From: Pelecanus crispus
Taxonomy: Eukaryota > Chordata > Aves > Pelecaniformes > Pelecanidae
DNA: 64,000 bases
Direction: 5' to 3'
Assembly: GCF_030463565.1 (NCBI RefSeq)
Contig: NC_134653.1
Coordinates: forward strand, 32,859,150 to 32,923,149
Part shown: piece by piece, positions 40,901 through 51,186 of the stretch
How the letters are laid out: each line of letters starts with the position of its first letter
How positions within the stretch are numbered: the stretch's first letter is position 1
The notes under the pieces: generated by a model
The model's input: the letters and a program-made list of their open reading frames with translations, nothing else
Database searches by the model: none
Told to the model about the DNA's origin: nothing
Position numbers and translations under genes: made by a program

Positions 40901-43900
40901 GATGCTGATATTTTCTAAGTCATGTGCCTGTCCGCTTGTGGACCATTTTTGAGATTAACTGTTAAAATAAACCACACTTTGGACAGTCATCTAAACTTTC
41001 TTGCTCCTTAAGAGGTGCAAGTATATAGAAGAATGACTTACCAATAAAGTGTTACTCTTTCCTCATCCTAAGACTGGAATTTCTTATATTCAACTGTTAT
41101 GACTCCACCTACCACAAATCTGGAGGTAAACACTATCATCTTAGATAGACAAGATACTACCTACCCTTCTTCTCACCACTCCAAACCTTCTAAGCAACCT
41201 CCCCAGCTAATTATAGAAACAACTTTGAAAAGGGTGGGACCAACACATGGAAAAAAAATTCACAGAATGTAAAATTTGCTACAACTCTCCTCTTCCTTAA
41301 TCAAAGGAAGAAGTGTCATTGACACAACACAGTGATACAAGAGCAACTGAGTAAGGGCAGCTAGCTTTAAAATGGTCATCTCACATTGCTCTTTTCTACC
41401 ATACTTAGGGCTTTTTGTTCCATTACGGCAGCTTAATAGTCATGCTACTTGGCAAACTTAGACAGCTCACACAACTGAGGACTAAAACAGGATAGTAACC
41501 ATTGAGTTAACAAAAGTAAGTAAGAAAAATAAATTTAGAACTAAAGCTTTTCAAGTTTTTGCATGAAGTACCATCTCACCTCAAGGCTATTTTGTCCCTC
41601 TTAATGTTTTTATTTAGGTATTCTCCTTTGCCTAAGGAGGAAGAAAGGAAAATGAAGGGGTATCAACTGAATTCTTACAAAGGAATAGAAAGATAAAGGT
41701 ATTTTCAAAAGCTGAGAGAGAAAAGCAACAACCCACAGCAGATAAATTTGACTCCTGGTTTGAAATATCCCCTTAGAGTAACATCTTGCTTCCACTGACA
41801 ATAGAAGGCTAGAGACAGCAAGTACAAACAGCTACTCTTACCCTTTCTGGATCACCCTCAAAGTGACCACAGGAAAGAAAACAGACCCTGCCTTGAATCA
41901 AGTGATTCATATTTGCTAGTTCTCCTATCCTCTTGTAGGTGGAGTCATTCACAAAGTTTCAGGAATTATTTCCTTAAAAATAGCATAAGGGGAGAGGTTT
42001 GTGACAATTAATGTACTGAAAGCAATTCTAAAACTTCATAGTTACATGTATGATGATTACTCATACAATCAGGTTGCGTAACATTCTTTTGGATCAGAAA
42101 TATTACATGTGATTAAACCTCCCTCCCCAAAATAATCAGGTTTGTGGACATACACAATCATTAACTCAAGAATATGGAGGGGGATGAACCAAATTCTTCT
42201 GAAAACAAGTATCTTGAGCCGATTCAGCAGTCACAGCAATAGGCATCACTACAAATTGTTCTAAAGAGCCAATTAGATTTCCTAAATGTCTACTGTGGGG
42301 GTTGGTTACTTTTAGTAACTAGTGCTGTAACTGCACTCGGAGTAGTTCAATTTAGCCAAACCATAGTCATACACAGGCATAAAAGAATGTATCATTCTTA
42401 CATAAACAATACAAAAGAATTAAAAAGAAAAAATACCAACCACATGTTTGGATTTTAGCATAAGAGACTGCCAAGAACACTAAAAAAGCCCAAACCAAAC
42501 TGAACCAAAAAATCCCTGCAATTGAAAAATCCCAATCTGGAAGAATACTCTCTGTCCTGAACCAAGTGGCTAATGCCTCCACACGCAGAGAGTTCTGTCT
42601 ACTAAAAGAGACATTACCAGCCAAAATCAACGATCTCTCCAAAAATTATAGGGCACAATAAGTTACCATGATCTGAAGCTTCAATTGAGAATATGACTCT
42701 TATAAGAAAAGAACACGTGCCACTTGGGTAAATTAAAACAAAAATTAGGCAACGAATAAAATAAGCCAAAATAGCTATGTGAGCAAGTATAGAATGATCC
42801 AAGATGCAAACTCTGCCCACATGAACTTTAAACATATAAATGGGAACACCACTACTCAAATGCTTAAAGCTAAGAACGAAAGCACATGCTGAATCAGAAC
42901 ATACTATAACACTGAAAACATACCAGTGACAAGAATAAAATTAGAAACACATCATAAAATAAAGAGAGACTTACATTCTGAAGTGGTAATTTCTTTGCTT
43001 GCTCATTTTCTTGCATAGAGTTCACACATGCTTCTTCAGCATTTATTCTTTTCGGTTGGTTTTGTTTCAACTTTTGTGCCCATGATGTTAAAGATTTACT
43101 AGACAGTAAGAAACACACACATATACCATAAGTACATATGCCCTTTTCAGTGGAGACATGAAATCAATTTCTTCTTCAAGGTGAACCATAGGCACTAAAA
43201 CTCCACCGCCTTTGTACATTTTTGAGAAACTATTAAGTAATGAATGATGAAATGTTTTAGGGCTCTTTTAAAAAGAGTAAAGCAAACCAACAACAGAAAC
43301 AAACCACTGAAAGGAAAGGTGCTAATCAACTGCACCCATAATCACAATGGCTTTCCTACTTAAAAAAAAAAAAAAAAAAAAAAAAACAAAGAGCTCTATA
43401 TTTTTAGCCAGGCAACTATTTTCTGTTCTGTTCAAGCAGATACTGATCAAACCCACAAAATTAAGCTGGAATGTAATGCAGTGGTTTTTTCTTATTATGT
43501 TATCAGTCTGGTTGTAACAATGATGTCAGCTAAGACACGCTAAGGATGCCTTCCAACTCAAGAGAATCTTCAAGGATAAGAAAGATCAAAACAAGATATA
43601 GAAGGAAACAGTCAAAAAAAGGCATAAGAACAGAAACAAATAGAGACATCCTGAAATTCTTCTTAGAGGTAGAGGTGGAACAGTTTTCCCATTTTGTTAA
43701 GAAGTGACACTCTGAAAAACTACATACTGTCCCAGTTTGGGACATACAGTGGAAAGAATGAAAAAAGGTTACAACTAAAAATTAAACAACAACCACCACC
43801 ACCACAGTTTGGGTTAACTGAACTATTCCACTTTGGTTTGAACCCTTTCTTCCTTCCATCTGAGTTCATAATACAAAACAGAAAGCAATTTCAGAGAAAA

Positions 43901-46900
43901 AAATCTTGGGATTTTTTATAAAAAGGACAAAAAAAAAAAAAAGTCATACATGACCGATTTCAAAAGTTGTCTTAGAAAGGTTTTTCAAACTGAAAAACAC
44001 TTTTGAATTGAGCTTCTCCAGCTCTAATTTTGCCTGGCTGTCCATGAATTGCAGTTACTCCCCTCATGGAACTGTGCAACATGAATCAAATACTGGAATA
44101 AATCCCAACAGAAGGGAGGAAGAGAACATACATATGAATGAGGTTATGATCTACCTTATATGCCGAAATAAGACATTTCCAAACCAAATTCTCTAAAGAA
44201 AGTTGGTTCTGTGTTTCATTATCTACTAGCAACATGCAAGTTCATTTTCACAATTCTCTGTTTTCCCAATAGAGAGAAAGTTTTTCCCTCTGCAAACTGC
44301 TATCAGGGACTCACAGGCAACACGCTGCCCACAAGACCTCTGACACTGCTCATGACCACATGAAGCCACTGCCATTACAGCCTAGCCTGACAGGGAGAGT
44401 AAAGTACATTGTTAAGTTCTGTGCAACTACAGCAGTCCTTGGTCGGTATTATTGCCAAATTAGCTAGCCAATCTTTCAAAAAAATCTTGGGTCGATCCAC
44501 CCACCTGTTGACTCGAACAAAACAAAGATCAACCAAAACAACCAACAGAAAAACCCAAACCTGGTTGGCTGTTGTCTGATACAATTCATTACTGTAATGC
44601 ATGCATATAAGCTAGCAAAAAAGACTGGTTGAGCACAATGGCAAAATATCAAGTCATATAAAATTGGTAACCAGCACCTAAAATTCTGGCGTGCAGATAA
44701 ATGCTATAGACAAACTGTATCTTAGCTCACAATTGCAGAAGAAAGTAGATTGTCATACTTTTCCCCCAACGCATCTACAACAGAAAAACACTGCAGATGC
44801 AAATATGCATCATGTAGAAACATTAGGCTAAACAAATAACTTTATTTACTAAGCAGCATAGTATTTTTTACAATCAAGAGGTTCCATTCAATTCTTACAC
44901 GTTTCCAGTTACCAACAGCTGTTTACTGAATGGGGACTGTCTACAATAAATTTTTTATTTGGAAAGTTTATCGCTTACCTGGGTTTTTTTCCACATTGAG
45001 CTTCATCAGTTTTATGGTCAAATTCATTGGGAAAAACTAAAATATCATTCCTTCCTAATGAAAAATTTTCCTCTACTTTTGGGGGAAAAAGTTCTCTTTT
45101 ATTTTGAACACTGGCTACAACTGCATCACTCTGCAATACTGCTGCATCACCCTGTCCTTGTGAAATTTTGTCCACGTAGTCTGTGTGCTTGTTAATGTCG
45201 TTAGATTTGCCAGGGTTCAGCTCGGAGGCAGAAAGCGTACCGTACCCACTATTCATGGAAGCATCATTTGCAAAACTGTCCTGATGCAGATCAGATGCAT
45301 TCGGTTGACTTTCTGCTTCATTAGATCTAAGCTGGTTGACAACGCACTTGTTTTCTTCAAAGATTTCAGAATGCATCCCCATTTGACTTTCTGGTGATGA
45401 AAAAGTGTTTGTAAGCTTGGCAGACAAACTTCTGCTCTTGCCGGCACCCCAATTGCTGGTCTGCAAATTCACTAACTGCCTTATCTCATCCTGAATCAGC
45501 TATAGGAAAACAAAAGGCAAAATTCCTATGAGATCATGCCACAAATCACGTTTAAATTTTGATGCATCTTCAATTCATGTTATTAATGAGAGAATTAGAA
45601 TACTTATTTCAAATAACTCAAATTTTTGACCGTGTAGACATCTCATGCATAAAGTAGATATATGCATACTGTGAATAAGAGTATAATGTCCATGGTAACA
45701 ATCCTTAATTCCATGCAGTGAATTACAGGTCTCAGTAGTCATTTATTAATGTAAAAAACCATGCATGCATGTATTCACTACATGCCTTCAGAACTATAGT
45801 TACCTACCAGCCAGCTAAAGAAATATAAACTATCGAGGTATGTCATTAGAAGTGGACAAAACTCTTTTGCTGAATTTAGGAGTAAAAGAATTTATACTTG
45901 GATATACATTTTTAAAGATTGCAAGGACACTTTAATGGAAGTATAAACCATTACTCTGTTACGCTAATAGGAATAATGTACCTCTGTAAGATTATTTGCA
46001 TAAAACTTGACTTTTAAATATCTGATTTAGATATGTTATTAGGCAGTTCATATAATACGAAGATCTACACTGTGATTATTTTGGTATCTGATGGGGTGGA
46101 GCAAACCTATAAGGAGATCACTACGTTTAACAGGTTACTCTTTAGTCTAGAATGTCTGCAAAGAGTTATTTTGGTATATTTCAATAAGTAATTTTTTTTT
46201 TTTTTTTTTAAGTTTTTTTAAGTTTTACAGTTGTGCACTGGTATACTGAAACAGCTCTGAAGAACAACTAATGTTTTTGTCAAGGGCTATGAAAAGACTT
46301 CATGCTAGCGCCCATGGCTGCGTCCTTTGGCCAGCGATCAGCACTTCTGCAGAGTTATACTGAGATTACTGAACTCTGCATAAGCACACAACTCTTATTA
46401 CACATTACAAGACCAGAGTATATAGTGGTTTTCAAGAACTTTTTCAAACTAATTCCCTCGGGGGGGTGGAGGGGGGAAGAACTTGCAACACTTAAGAACA
46501 TGGAACTCTACTAATGTTTTTTCACAGAACTACAGTACATTACTCACATATGAATAGCAAGTGGAAAGCACAAATTGAACAAAAATAATTTGTTTTCTGA
46601 AAGTAAGACATAAAAAAAAGACTTCATTTCAGAGGAACCTACACGTAACACTAGTCAGAACCAAGCCTCAGGTTTTATCAACTTGCAATAGAATTAACAA
46701 TTGAATTTCAGCTCAGTCTATTAAAAAAACCACACACACACACAAAAAAAAGGGATGAAGTTTTCTGCTATAACAAAGCTTTTTGTTGTGCTAATGATTT
46801 CAATCACGACTGCAGCAATCATTTGCGTTTTAATTCTGCGATTCAACTCTGTTGAGGAAGGTAGGGAAGGGAGAACAAAAGGGAAGAAACACAGTTGTGG

Positions 46901-49900
46901 GGAAAAAACCCAAATTGATCAGACTCTCTGCTGACATTTAATCTTTGTCATTACTGCCTTATGCGGGAAAAGTAAAAGGCTACTATTCCAATTAAATATC
47001 ATTTTTACTTCTCTTTGCATAATCAGAAATAATTCCAAGAGAAGAAAAGACCTGGGGAAAATAAGATGACATTTCTACAGCCTGGGGATTGTAGGTAACT
47101 TTTTTTTTTTTAAATCCTCTTCAATAAAGTCTGATCTTAGGATGATCCACAAGTGGTGACAGTTTGTCATTGGCACACTTGTCTTCTGGCGTATAAATCA
47201 CATAAGCCAAGGACTGACCCCACTGACTCCAAAATGAACTTAAGGTCTTTTGATCCATATTTTCACATGGATGAAGATGTATTTTTATAAGCACGGTTGG
47301 TCCTGAAACACAGCATAGAGCAAGTCTTGTCTCAGAGTCGTGTCAATGCTGGTGCAGCATCTTGCTTTTCTATCCCAATTAGTAGATTACTATTTTTATT
47401 GTTTTATTAGAATGTGTTGAGTTGCCTGCATTTCAGTATTTTCACAAGGTCACTAGCATACCAGTTTAAGTTTGGAATATTTTATCTAATGAACTCATAC
47501 AACTGCAAGTAAGTTATAGCTGTTGATTTTATATTTAGCGTGGCAATTCATGCAGTTAGTAAGTCCCTGCTGATACCACAAACTCAACTCTTCCAGAGGT
47601 AGCCTTTCCTATTAAGAAAGACAAAAACCAGCAAAGCCAACACAATGGATTAGTCAAGACTACGATTAGCAACCAGTGAATCAAACCACTACAGTAAGCG
47701 GAAGGAAATACGAGGGTAAGGGAACACTGGTGGGACAAAAATAACGAGATGGGAGGTGGGGGAGAAACAGGAGATAGGATAAAAGGACAGTACCTCTTGT
47801 TAATTCAGTTCAGGAACTGTTGATTACTACTAGTGGAGAGGGCATCAGGAAAGGGAAGGGAAAAACAGCAACCAAAATGATGAAGATATTAAGCATTATA
47901 TATTTGTAGAATTACTGTCTCTTACACATACATATACATTTCTTCTGTTTTAATGGATAAATATGGTTCAGCAAAAATGTAAATCTTCACGTGGGTCATT
48001 TTGCATTCTTAGAAAGGAGAGTGTTCAACTGAAGGGTGAAGTAAGTGTTCAACCATTACAGTGAATGTTTTCCTATGCTATATACTGTCTAGATGAGGGA
48101 ATGACAAGTTGCATAACATTTTCTGACGAAGAGAAAACTACAATGTCTCAAAATTAGAAATTATACAGTCTATGACAGTTAATAAGAAACAGCTTGTACC
48201 TACAAAATCCAATTATCATGTGGGCATTCTGAACCAAATGTTCGTGAAAACAGAACAGTTGAAAACAAATAATCCAAGAATCTTCACTTCTGAAATGGTT
48301 CCTACGAGTTACTTTGTTAATTAGCCAAGGCCATCTCAAATATGCATCCTGTAAATTGGCATTCCAGTCATCCATTTCCATTAACTGCCTGTCTGAATAT
48401 ACTTACAGAAAAACAAAGGAGTGCCAGAGACTGTATTGCATTGTTTTGGAGGTGGGGGGGGTTAGTAGATTAAAGAAACATTCAGTCTAACCTACCTAAA
48501 TGAACAAATCATTACTTACTTGGATTTGATGGTGGAACTGCTCTTGCTGGGCAACTATTTGTTCCTGACATTGTTTTTCTACCAGTCTCAATAACTGTAG
48601 CCACCTTGTCTATTAAATCACAAAGTAAAACAATTAAAGCACAGTCATATTGCATCTCTTACCTTTAGGTACAAAATAGTTTTGCAATCTTGTACTTAGG
48701 TGTTGACATAATACAAAGTTTAACAGCAGCACTGTGATTGACATAGTAGGGGGCTGCATGTATTGTGGGGTGGACAATCAGTGGAAACAAGTCACTATGG
48801 ACACATTCACTTAAAAAAAGGTCCTTCTAGACAGCAAGATAATACACCTCTACAATTTAAGTTTGGTTTAAAAAAAACCAAACACACAAATGATCGAGGG
48901 AAGAAAGTTACTCTATTTTAAAAAAATCAAATTACTTAAAAGTATAAACAGCTGGCAGGAAAGTACAGTCAAATTTTGGAAAGGTTGTTTCCAGTTCAGT
49001 AAATTATAGGTAATTTTCAAACTGATAATTAAACATCCCTATGTCCAGTGATCCATTCGCTTCAATAAGAAACTCTTCCCTTCAACAATCTAGCTAAAGG
49101 CCATGATGCATAACTATTTAGTGAAAACAAAAAGGTAACTTTAAAAAAAAAATCAAATATATAGGGTCCCTAAAGTGTCATAAAATCTGAATTTTAAAAC
49201 CTATTTTATGCTAATGTTTATGGAGCCTGATAATTGAAGCATAGGACATGGGACATAGAAAGTGTGTGCCTAGACACAGACATCTATATTCTTTCCTTGG
49301 AGCTGTTAAAGAGCACCAATTGAAGCATCTGTCAAGACAGTTTGATGGACCACAGCCAGAGAGCTCAAAAATTCTGCAGGAACAAGCCCATAGTGTGGAA
49401 ACCTGACGTTCCTTATGGAGACTAAAAATAATGATAAAATTTAAAATAAAAAAGGACAACAACATTTAGAAAAAGGGGTTGAGAGAGTTAGCTCATTGAA
49501 CCTACATCATGATTCTTGTGGTGTTTTAAATCTGGAAACAAACTCATCACCTACACATCTTTATAAATGGAATAACTAACTAATTCAACTAAAACAGAGC
49601 CATTTTTAGAAAGAAAACTTCTAATTTCTAGGATCTCTTCAGACCAGGTTGAAGTGCTACAGTTTTAAAGGTTTAAATTTTTCAGCTCAAAAACTTGCAA
49701 TCTTTAAGTTTTGTAACTTTGAAAACATATTCACATCTGTATTGTAAAACACTAAGATAAAAAGCTAAGATGTTGTAAAAAGCTAAGATAAAATTGCAAT
49801 AAAATCCATCCACATGATTAGTTCACACATTATAAAAGGATTTGTCCCATCATGAAGAATACATGCATATATAGATCTTACTGCTAAACTATATCATCAT

Positions 49901-51160
49901 TAGATTCGTCTTCCAAAACGCAAAGCTGATACATTAATACTGAATTTTTTTTTTAAATAAACCTTAATATCAAATACCTCACAGTTCTTCACAATTTCCG
50001 AGTCAGCATTTTCAATGTTCTGGATGTCTCGCACAAAGGAGGCAAGCAGCTCAACAGAACCAGGCATTAATGAGGACCTGGTATTCCCTGAGTAACCAGA
50101 AACTCCATTGGGATTGGATGAGGGACTTCTAGTGAAACAGGAGGAAAAATATTTCAATTATTTATTGTACCAGTTGTCCAACATAGTGGCCAAAATAACA
50201 TACTACATATGCTATGCAGCCATAAAAGAATTACACACTTAATTTACATTGTGACCCTCATCATGTCGAAAAAAAAAAAACCCCGATACATTCTTAAGAA
50301 TGATGTTTTTCAAGAAAATGTCAAAGAATCCACAGCATGCTTCATTCTCATTTTACATACTATTAAAACGCAGTAGCTTTCCAAGAAGAGACAGCATAAT
50401 CATCACAGATATTACTGCTCACTAGTACAAACATCAATAAATACACCTTTTCATCAAACCTACGTGCTTCTTTGTAGGTTCTGAGGTCAGAAGCTGACAG
50501 ATACAAGCTTCTGCGTAACAACAATCTATGAAGCCCAAGACTGCTGCCTCCTTTTGAGAAGTCACACGTGCAGTAAGAGCGACATGGAATTCTCATCTTA
50601 ACAGGTCAGTCAAGAAGAATCTCTCCTAATCTGTCGCTTAGACCATTAGTGCGTATTTGCCCTTCTTATTCACTGAGAATACCTTGGGCATTGAACAGAA
50701 AAACAATTCAGTTTTTCTAAGCTGCTGTTCTCTACAAATAACTTGGCATAATGCATGATCTTTCCAAAGAATAATCTCTTACAATTTGTCCAAGACAAGT
50801 TCCCCACCACCACCATTCCAAGAAACACAAGGCAATGGAAGTTACTACGTTTTTAAGGAAAACTTAAGTTCTTTCAGTAAGGCTTTTCTCATTAAGGATT
50901 ATACGTGTAAATGTGAAAAAAAAAAACCCACCCAAACTAAAATATATTGCAGAGTATTACATACTATTTTACCTTAGTAACAATACTACTGTAAAAGCAT
51001 ACTAAGCAAAACAAAAATAATAAAAATATTTGTTAGGAATTCCTTCAACACATTACCTGTTACAATTTAAGTTACAGACAGAGATGTGGGTATTTCTGAC
51101 ATCAGAGTCTGCAGAAGACAAAGGGATTTCTTGTACAGTATTCACATCACTGTTTTCCAT
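22829..51160 (-). CDS. MPHOSPH9: M-phase phosphoprotein 9 (23 coding exons)
   Basis: This centrosomal coiled-coil protein is known to sit at the distal end of centrioles, help recruit the CP110-CEP97 cap, and be removed when cilia form. I joined 23 coding exons whose phases agree throughout: 3516 bases, 1171 residues plus stop, close to the roughly 1180 residues I recall for human. A short coiled coil (about residues 86-125) lies near the N-terminus, followed by an acidic, Ser-rich, probably disordered region (about 126-580). A long central coiled coil (about 584-805) comes next, then a basic Ser/Pro region with S-P sites including a CDK-type SPKR at 984-987. The last 33 residues contain the motif ALEDRLERIN and end TSANL, which I recognise as the family's C-terminus. 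The start (51160) has G at -3 and +4. All introns are GT-AG except the one after 24852, which is GC-AG. A non-coding first exon must lie in the CpG island near 53.5-53.9 kb. Confidence 0.96.
22931..24235 (-). other. MPHOSPH9 intron with TG/CA microsatellites
   Basis: Intron of 1.3 kb. It holds an imperfect TG repeat (23147-23170), a CA/TA-rich microsatellite (23809-23872) and a T-run near 23180. There is no other recognisable feature. Confidence 0.7.
23809..23872. repeat. CA/TA dinucleotide microsatellite
   Basis: Two CA-rich blocks with TATA interruptions, the second a run of six CA units. Likely length-polymorphic. Confidence 0.75.
24236..24304 (-). CDS. MPHOSPH9: MPHOSPH9 coding exon (residues 1116-1138)
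   Basis: This small exon of 69 bases has an ATTAG acceptor and a CAG/GTGAAA donor, phase 0 at both ends. It encodes IEAALSRIP followed by a Gly-Gly-Arg turn and LQARLNQ. I recognise this segment in the human protein between the two flanking exons. Confidence 0.93.
24852..25063 (-). CDS. MPHOSPH9: MPHOSPH9 coding exon (residues 1045-1115), GC donor
   Basis: The acceptor is GCTAG. The exon encodes a basic segment and then the conserved helix LAETERLFDELTQEKQQ. It ends CAG and is followed by GCAAAG, so the intron must begin with GC. Reading on reaches an in-frame stop after about nine codons. The next exon continues in phase 0. Confidence 0.93.
25897..26000 (-). CDS. MPHOSPH9: MPHOSPH9 coding exon (residues 1010-1045)
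   Basis: The acceptor is TGTAG and the donor is GAAG/GTAATG. The exon encodes RFDILLDDLE and then a conserved acidic stretch ending LSLDDAEG. The residue is split after its second base at the 5' side and after its first base at the 3' side. Confidence 0.95.
26820..26940 (-). CDS. MPHOSPH9: MPHOSPH9 coding exon (residues 970-1010)
   Basis: The acceptor is TTGCAG and the donor is AAG/GTACGA. It holds three Ser-Pro sites in the segment YSPKRSPRENLSPGF (983-997). The first fits the CDK consensus S-P-x-K/R, in keeping with the protein's discovery as an M-phase phosphoprotein. Confidence 0.95.
27278..27442 (-). CDS. MPHOSPH9: MPHOSPH9 coding exon (residues 915-970)
   Basis: The acceptor is ATTAG and the donor is CCAA/GTAAGT. 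It encodes a basic, Ser/Pro/Arg-rich low-complexity segment that is probably disordered. Confidence 0.93.
28188..28363 (-). CDS. MPHOSPH9: MPHOSPH9 coding exon (residues 856-915)
   Basis: The acceptor is TTAAG and the donor is ACTA/GTAAAT. It encodes an acidic, Ser-rich stretch followed by a helical KAFKELEEGKAFKDWGTQT segment. Confidence 0.92.
29077..29214 (-). CDS. MPHOSPH9: MPHOSPH9 coding exon (residues 810-856)
   Basis: The acceptor is CCACAG and the donor is CTAG/GTGAGT. It encodes the segment after the central coiled coil, including RRKWLIPGAEYSIFTGQPLE. Confidence 0.95.
30802..30903 (-). CDS. MPHOSPH9: MPHOSPH9 coding exon (residues 776-810)
   Basis: The acceptor is CATTAG and the donor is CCAA/GTAAGT. 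It encodes the C-terminal end of the central coiled coil (ISKLEAQLKQVEHENMLKL). Confidence 0.95.
30904..32733 (-). other. MPHOSPH9 intron containing a CR1 3' fragment
   Basis: Intron of 1.8 kb with A-rich runs (for example near 31880 and 32540), a short ATCT repeat near 31040 and the CR1-like tail described separately. No further exon is recognised. Confidence 0.65.
31736..31779 (+). mobile_element. CR1 LINE 3'-end fragment
   Basis: The segment CTTCCAACCCAAAGC followed by two tandem ATTCTATG octamers (31761-31776) matches the 3' end of avian CR1 retrotransposons, which terminate in such octamers rather than poly(A). Only the tail is recognisable, so this is a heavily 5'-truncated or decayed copy. 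It lies antisense to MPHOSPH9. Confidence 0.75.
32734..32798 (-). CDS. MPHOSPH9: MPHOSPH9 coding exon (residues 755-776)
   Basis: Exon of 65 bases with a TTGTAG acceptor and an AAAAG/GTAAAT donor. It continues the central coiled coil (NVTENKLLDANTQISDLK). Confidence 0.95.
32935..32972. repeat. Poly(T) followed by (CT)n
   Basis: Eighteen T followed by about seven CT units in the intron between residues 754 and 755. Read on the minus strand this is a purine-rich GA/A tract. Confidence 0.8.
33172..33219 (-). CDS. MPHOSPH9: MPHOSPH9 small coding exon (residues 739-754)
   Basis: Exon of 48 bases, phase 0 at both ends, with a TTTTAG acceptor and an AAG/GTAAGT donor. It encodes the 16 residues LLGEYESLGKEHERVK of the central coiled coil. 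Skipping it would keep the frame. Confidence 0.95.
34102..34317 (-). CDS. MPHOSPH9: MPHOSPH9 coding exon (residues 667-738)
   Basis: Exon of 216 bases, phase 0 at both ends, with a TTACAG acceptor and an AAT/GTAAGA donor. It is the core of the central coiled coil, with heptad-like segments such as RIEEMRTNNKEKDNTISRLK. Confidence 0.96.
35114..35201 (-). CDS. MPHOSPH9: MPHOSPH9 coding exon (residues 637-666)
   Basis: The acceptor is AATAG and the donor is GTG/GTAAGT. It encodes coiled-coil sequence CDELDAALNEASARIKALEN. Confidence 0.95.
36321..36479 (-). CDS. MPHOSPH9: MPHOSPH9 coding exon (residues 584-637)
   Basis: The acceptor is AATAG and the donor is ACAG/GTACTG. It starts the long central coiled coil (IRQNLREKHARHIADLRAYY). 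Confidence 0.96.
37423..37859 (-). CDS. MPHOSPH9: MPHOSPH9 coding exon (residues 439-584)
   Basis: Exon of 437 bases with a CCTAG acceptor and a CAAA/GTAAGT donor. It encodes an acidic, Ser/Thr- and Pro-rich region without predicted helix, including ESP-like and TPSS segments, probably disordered and phosphorylated. Confidence 0.95.
37882..37905. repeat. Poly(A) run in MPHOSPH9 intron
   Basis: Twenty-four uninterrupted A, about 22 bases upstream of the following exon's acceptor in sense orientation. It reads there as a poly(T) tract that may serve in branch/polypyrimidine context. Confidence 0.8.
38693..38818 (-). CDS. MPHOSPH9: MPHOSPH9 coding exon (residues 397-438)
   Basis: Exon of 126 bases, phase 0 at both ends, with a TTGAAG acceptor and a GAG/GTAACA donor. 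It encodes LSSADETKLSSLKDIYHKRQ and a Gln/Ser-rich tail. Confidence 0.92.
39240..39346 (-). CDS. MPHOSPH9: MPHOSPH9 coding exon (residues 361-396)
   Basis: The acceptor is ATCAG and the donor is CAG/GTAAAC. It encodes SYWKLDEKEMYHSLPENFRS and a following acidic segment. Confidence 0.93.
39988..40110. repeat. A/C-rich low-complexity tract
   Basis: About 120 bases of A and C with very few G or T (CCACC, CAAAA and CCCAAAA units) inside an MPHOSPH9 intron. It is the same type as the tract near 4.3 kb. Confidence 0.7.
40592..40682 (-). CDS. MPHOSPH9: MPHOSPH9 coding exon (residues 331-361)
   Basis: The acceptor is TTTTAG and the donor is TCAG/GTATAG. It encodes LPPYTFYLNQPNESPNSL. Confidence 0.92.
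40683..42974 (-). other. MPHOSPH9 intron, no recognised feature
   Basis: Intron of 2.3 kb of AT-rich unique sequence. I find no additional exon with matching phase, no repeat body and no RNA gene. Confidence 0.6.
42975..43098 (-). CDS. MPHOSPH9: MPHOSPH9 coding exon (residues 289-330)
   Basis: The acceptor is TCTAG and the donor is AAT/GTAAGT. It encodes SLTSWAQKLKQNQPKRINAE and a further polar segment. Confidence 0.94.
43362..43386. repeat. Poly(A) run in MPHOSPH9 intron
   Basis: Twenty-five A without interruption, about 260 bases upstream of the adjacent exon in the sense direction. No retroelement is attached. Confidence 0.8.
44979..45499 (-). CDS. MPHOSPH9: MPHOSPH9 large coding exon (residues 116-289)
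   Basis: Exon of 521 bases, the longest of the gene, with a CCTATAG acceptor and a CCAG/GTAAGC donor. It starts with the end of the N-terminal coiled coil (LIQDEIRQLVNLQ). A Ser/Asn/Asp-rich, probably disordered region follows, containing the segment MNSGYGTLSASELNP. Confidence 0.96.
45500..48519 (-). other. Largest MPHOSPH9 coding-region intron
   Basis: Intron of 3.0 kb of AT-rich unique sequence. It holds a T-run (about 46193-46209) and a CA repeat near 46733. I see no extra exon, although a phase-0 cassette exon could be missed by eye. Confidence 0.6.
48520..48609 (-). CDS. MPHOSPH9: MPHOSPH9 coding exon (residues 86-115)
   Basis: Exon of 90 bases, phase 0 at both ends, with an AATAG acceptor and a CAA/GTAAGT donor. 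It encodes the first coiled coil, including the strongly conserved TRWLQLLRLVEKQCQEQIV. Confidence 0.97.
48610..49977 (-). other. MPHOSPH9 intron, no recognised feature
   Basis: Intron of 1.4 kb of AT-rich sequence with a small local duplication of AAGCTAAGAT (about 49758-49792). Nothing else is recognised. Confidence 0.6.
49978..50128 (-). CDS. MPHOSPH9: MPHOSPH9 coding exon (residues 35-85)
   Basis: The acceptor is CACTAG and the donor is GAG/GTATTT. It encodes a Ser/Asn-rich part and then the helical segment ELLASFVRDIQNIENADSEI. Confidence 0.96.
51057..51160 (-). CDS. MPHOSPH9: MPHOSPH9 first coding exon (residues 1-35)
   Basis: The exon begins at 51186 after a TTTTCAG acceptor, and the ATG is at 51160-51158. 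It encodes MENSDVNTVQEIPLSSADSD and on to a CAG/GTAATG donor. No in-frame upstream ATG lies in the exon. An out-of-frame upstream ATG (51182) opens a 12-codon ORF that overlaps the start. Confidence 0.94.
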
Positions 51161-51186
51161 ATCTTAGGCTCAAGTATGACATTACC
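51161..51186 (-). other. MPHOSPH9: MPHOSPH9 5' UTR part of exon 2
   Basis: Twenty-six transcribed bases between the inferred acceptor and the start codon. They carry one upstream ATG. The preceding non-coding exon 1 is not resolved. Confidence 0.75.

Noticed and set aside
43535-43580. A second possible CR1 3' tail (GGATGCCTTCCAACTC).
   Set aside because: The diagnostic terminal ATTCTATG octamers are missing and the following sequence does not match, so it may be chance similarity.
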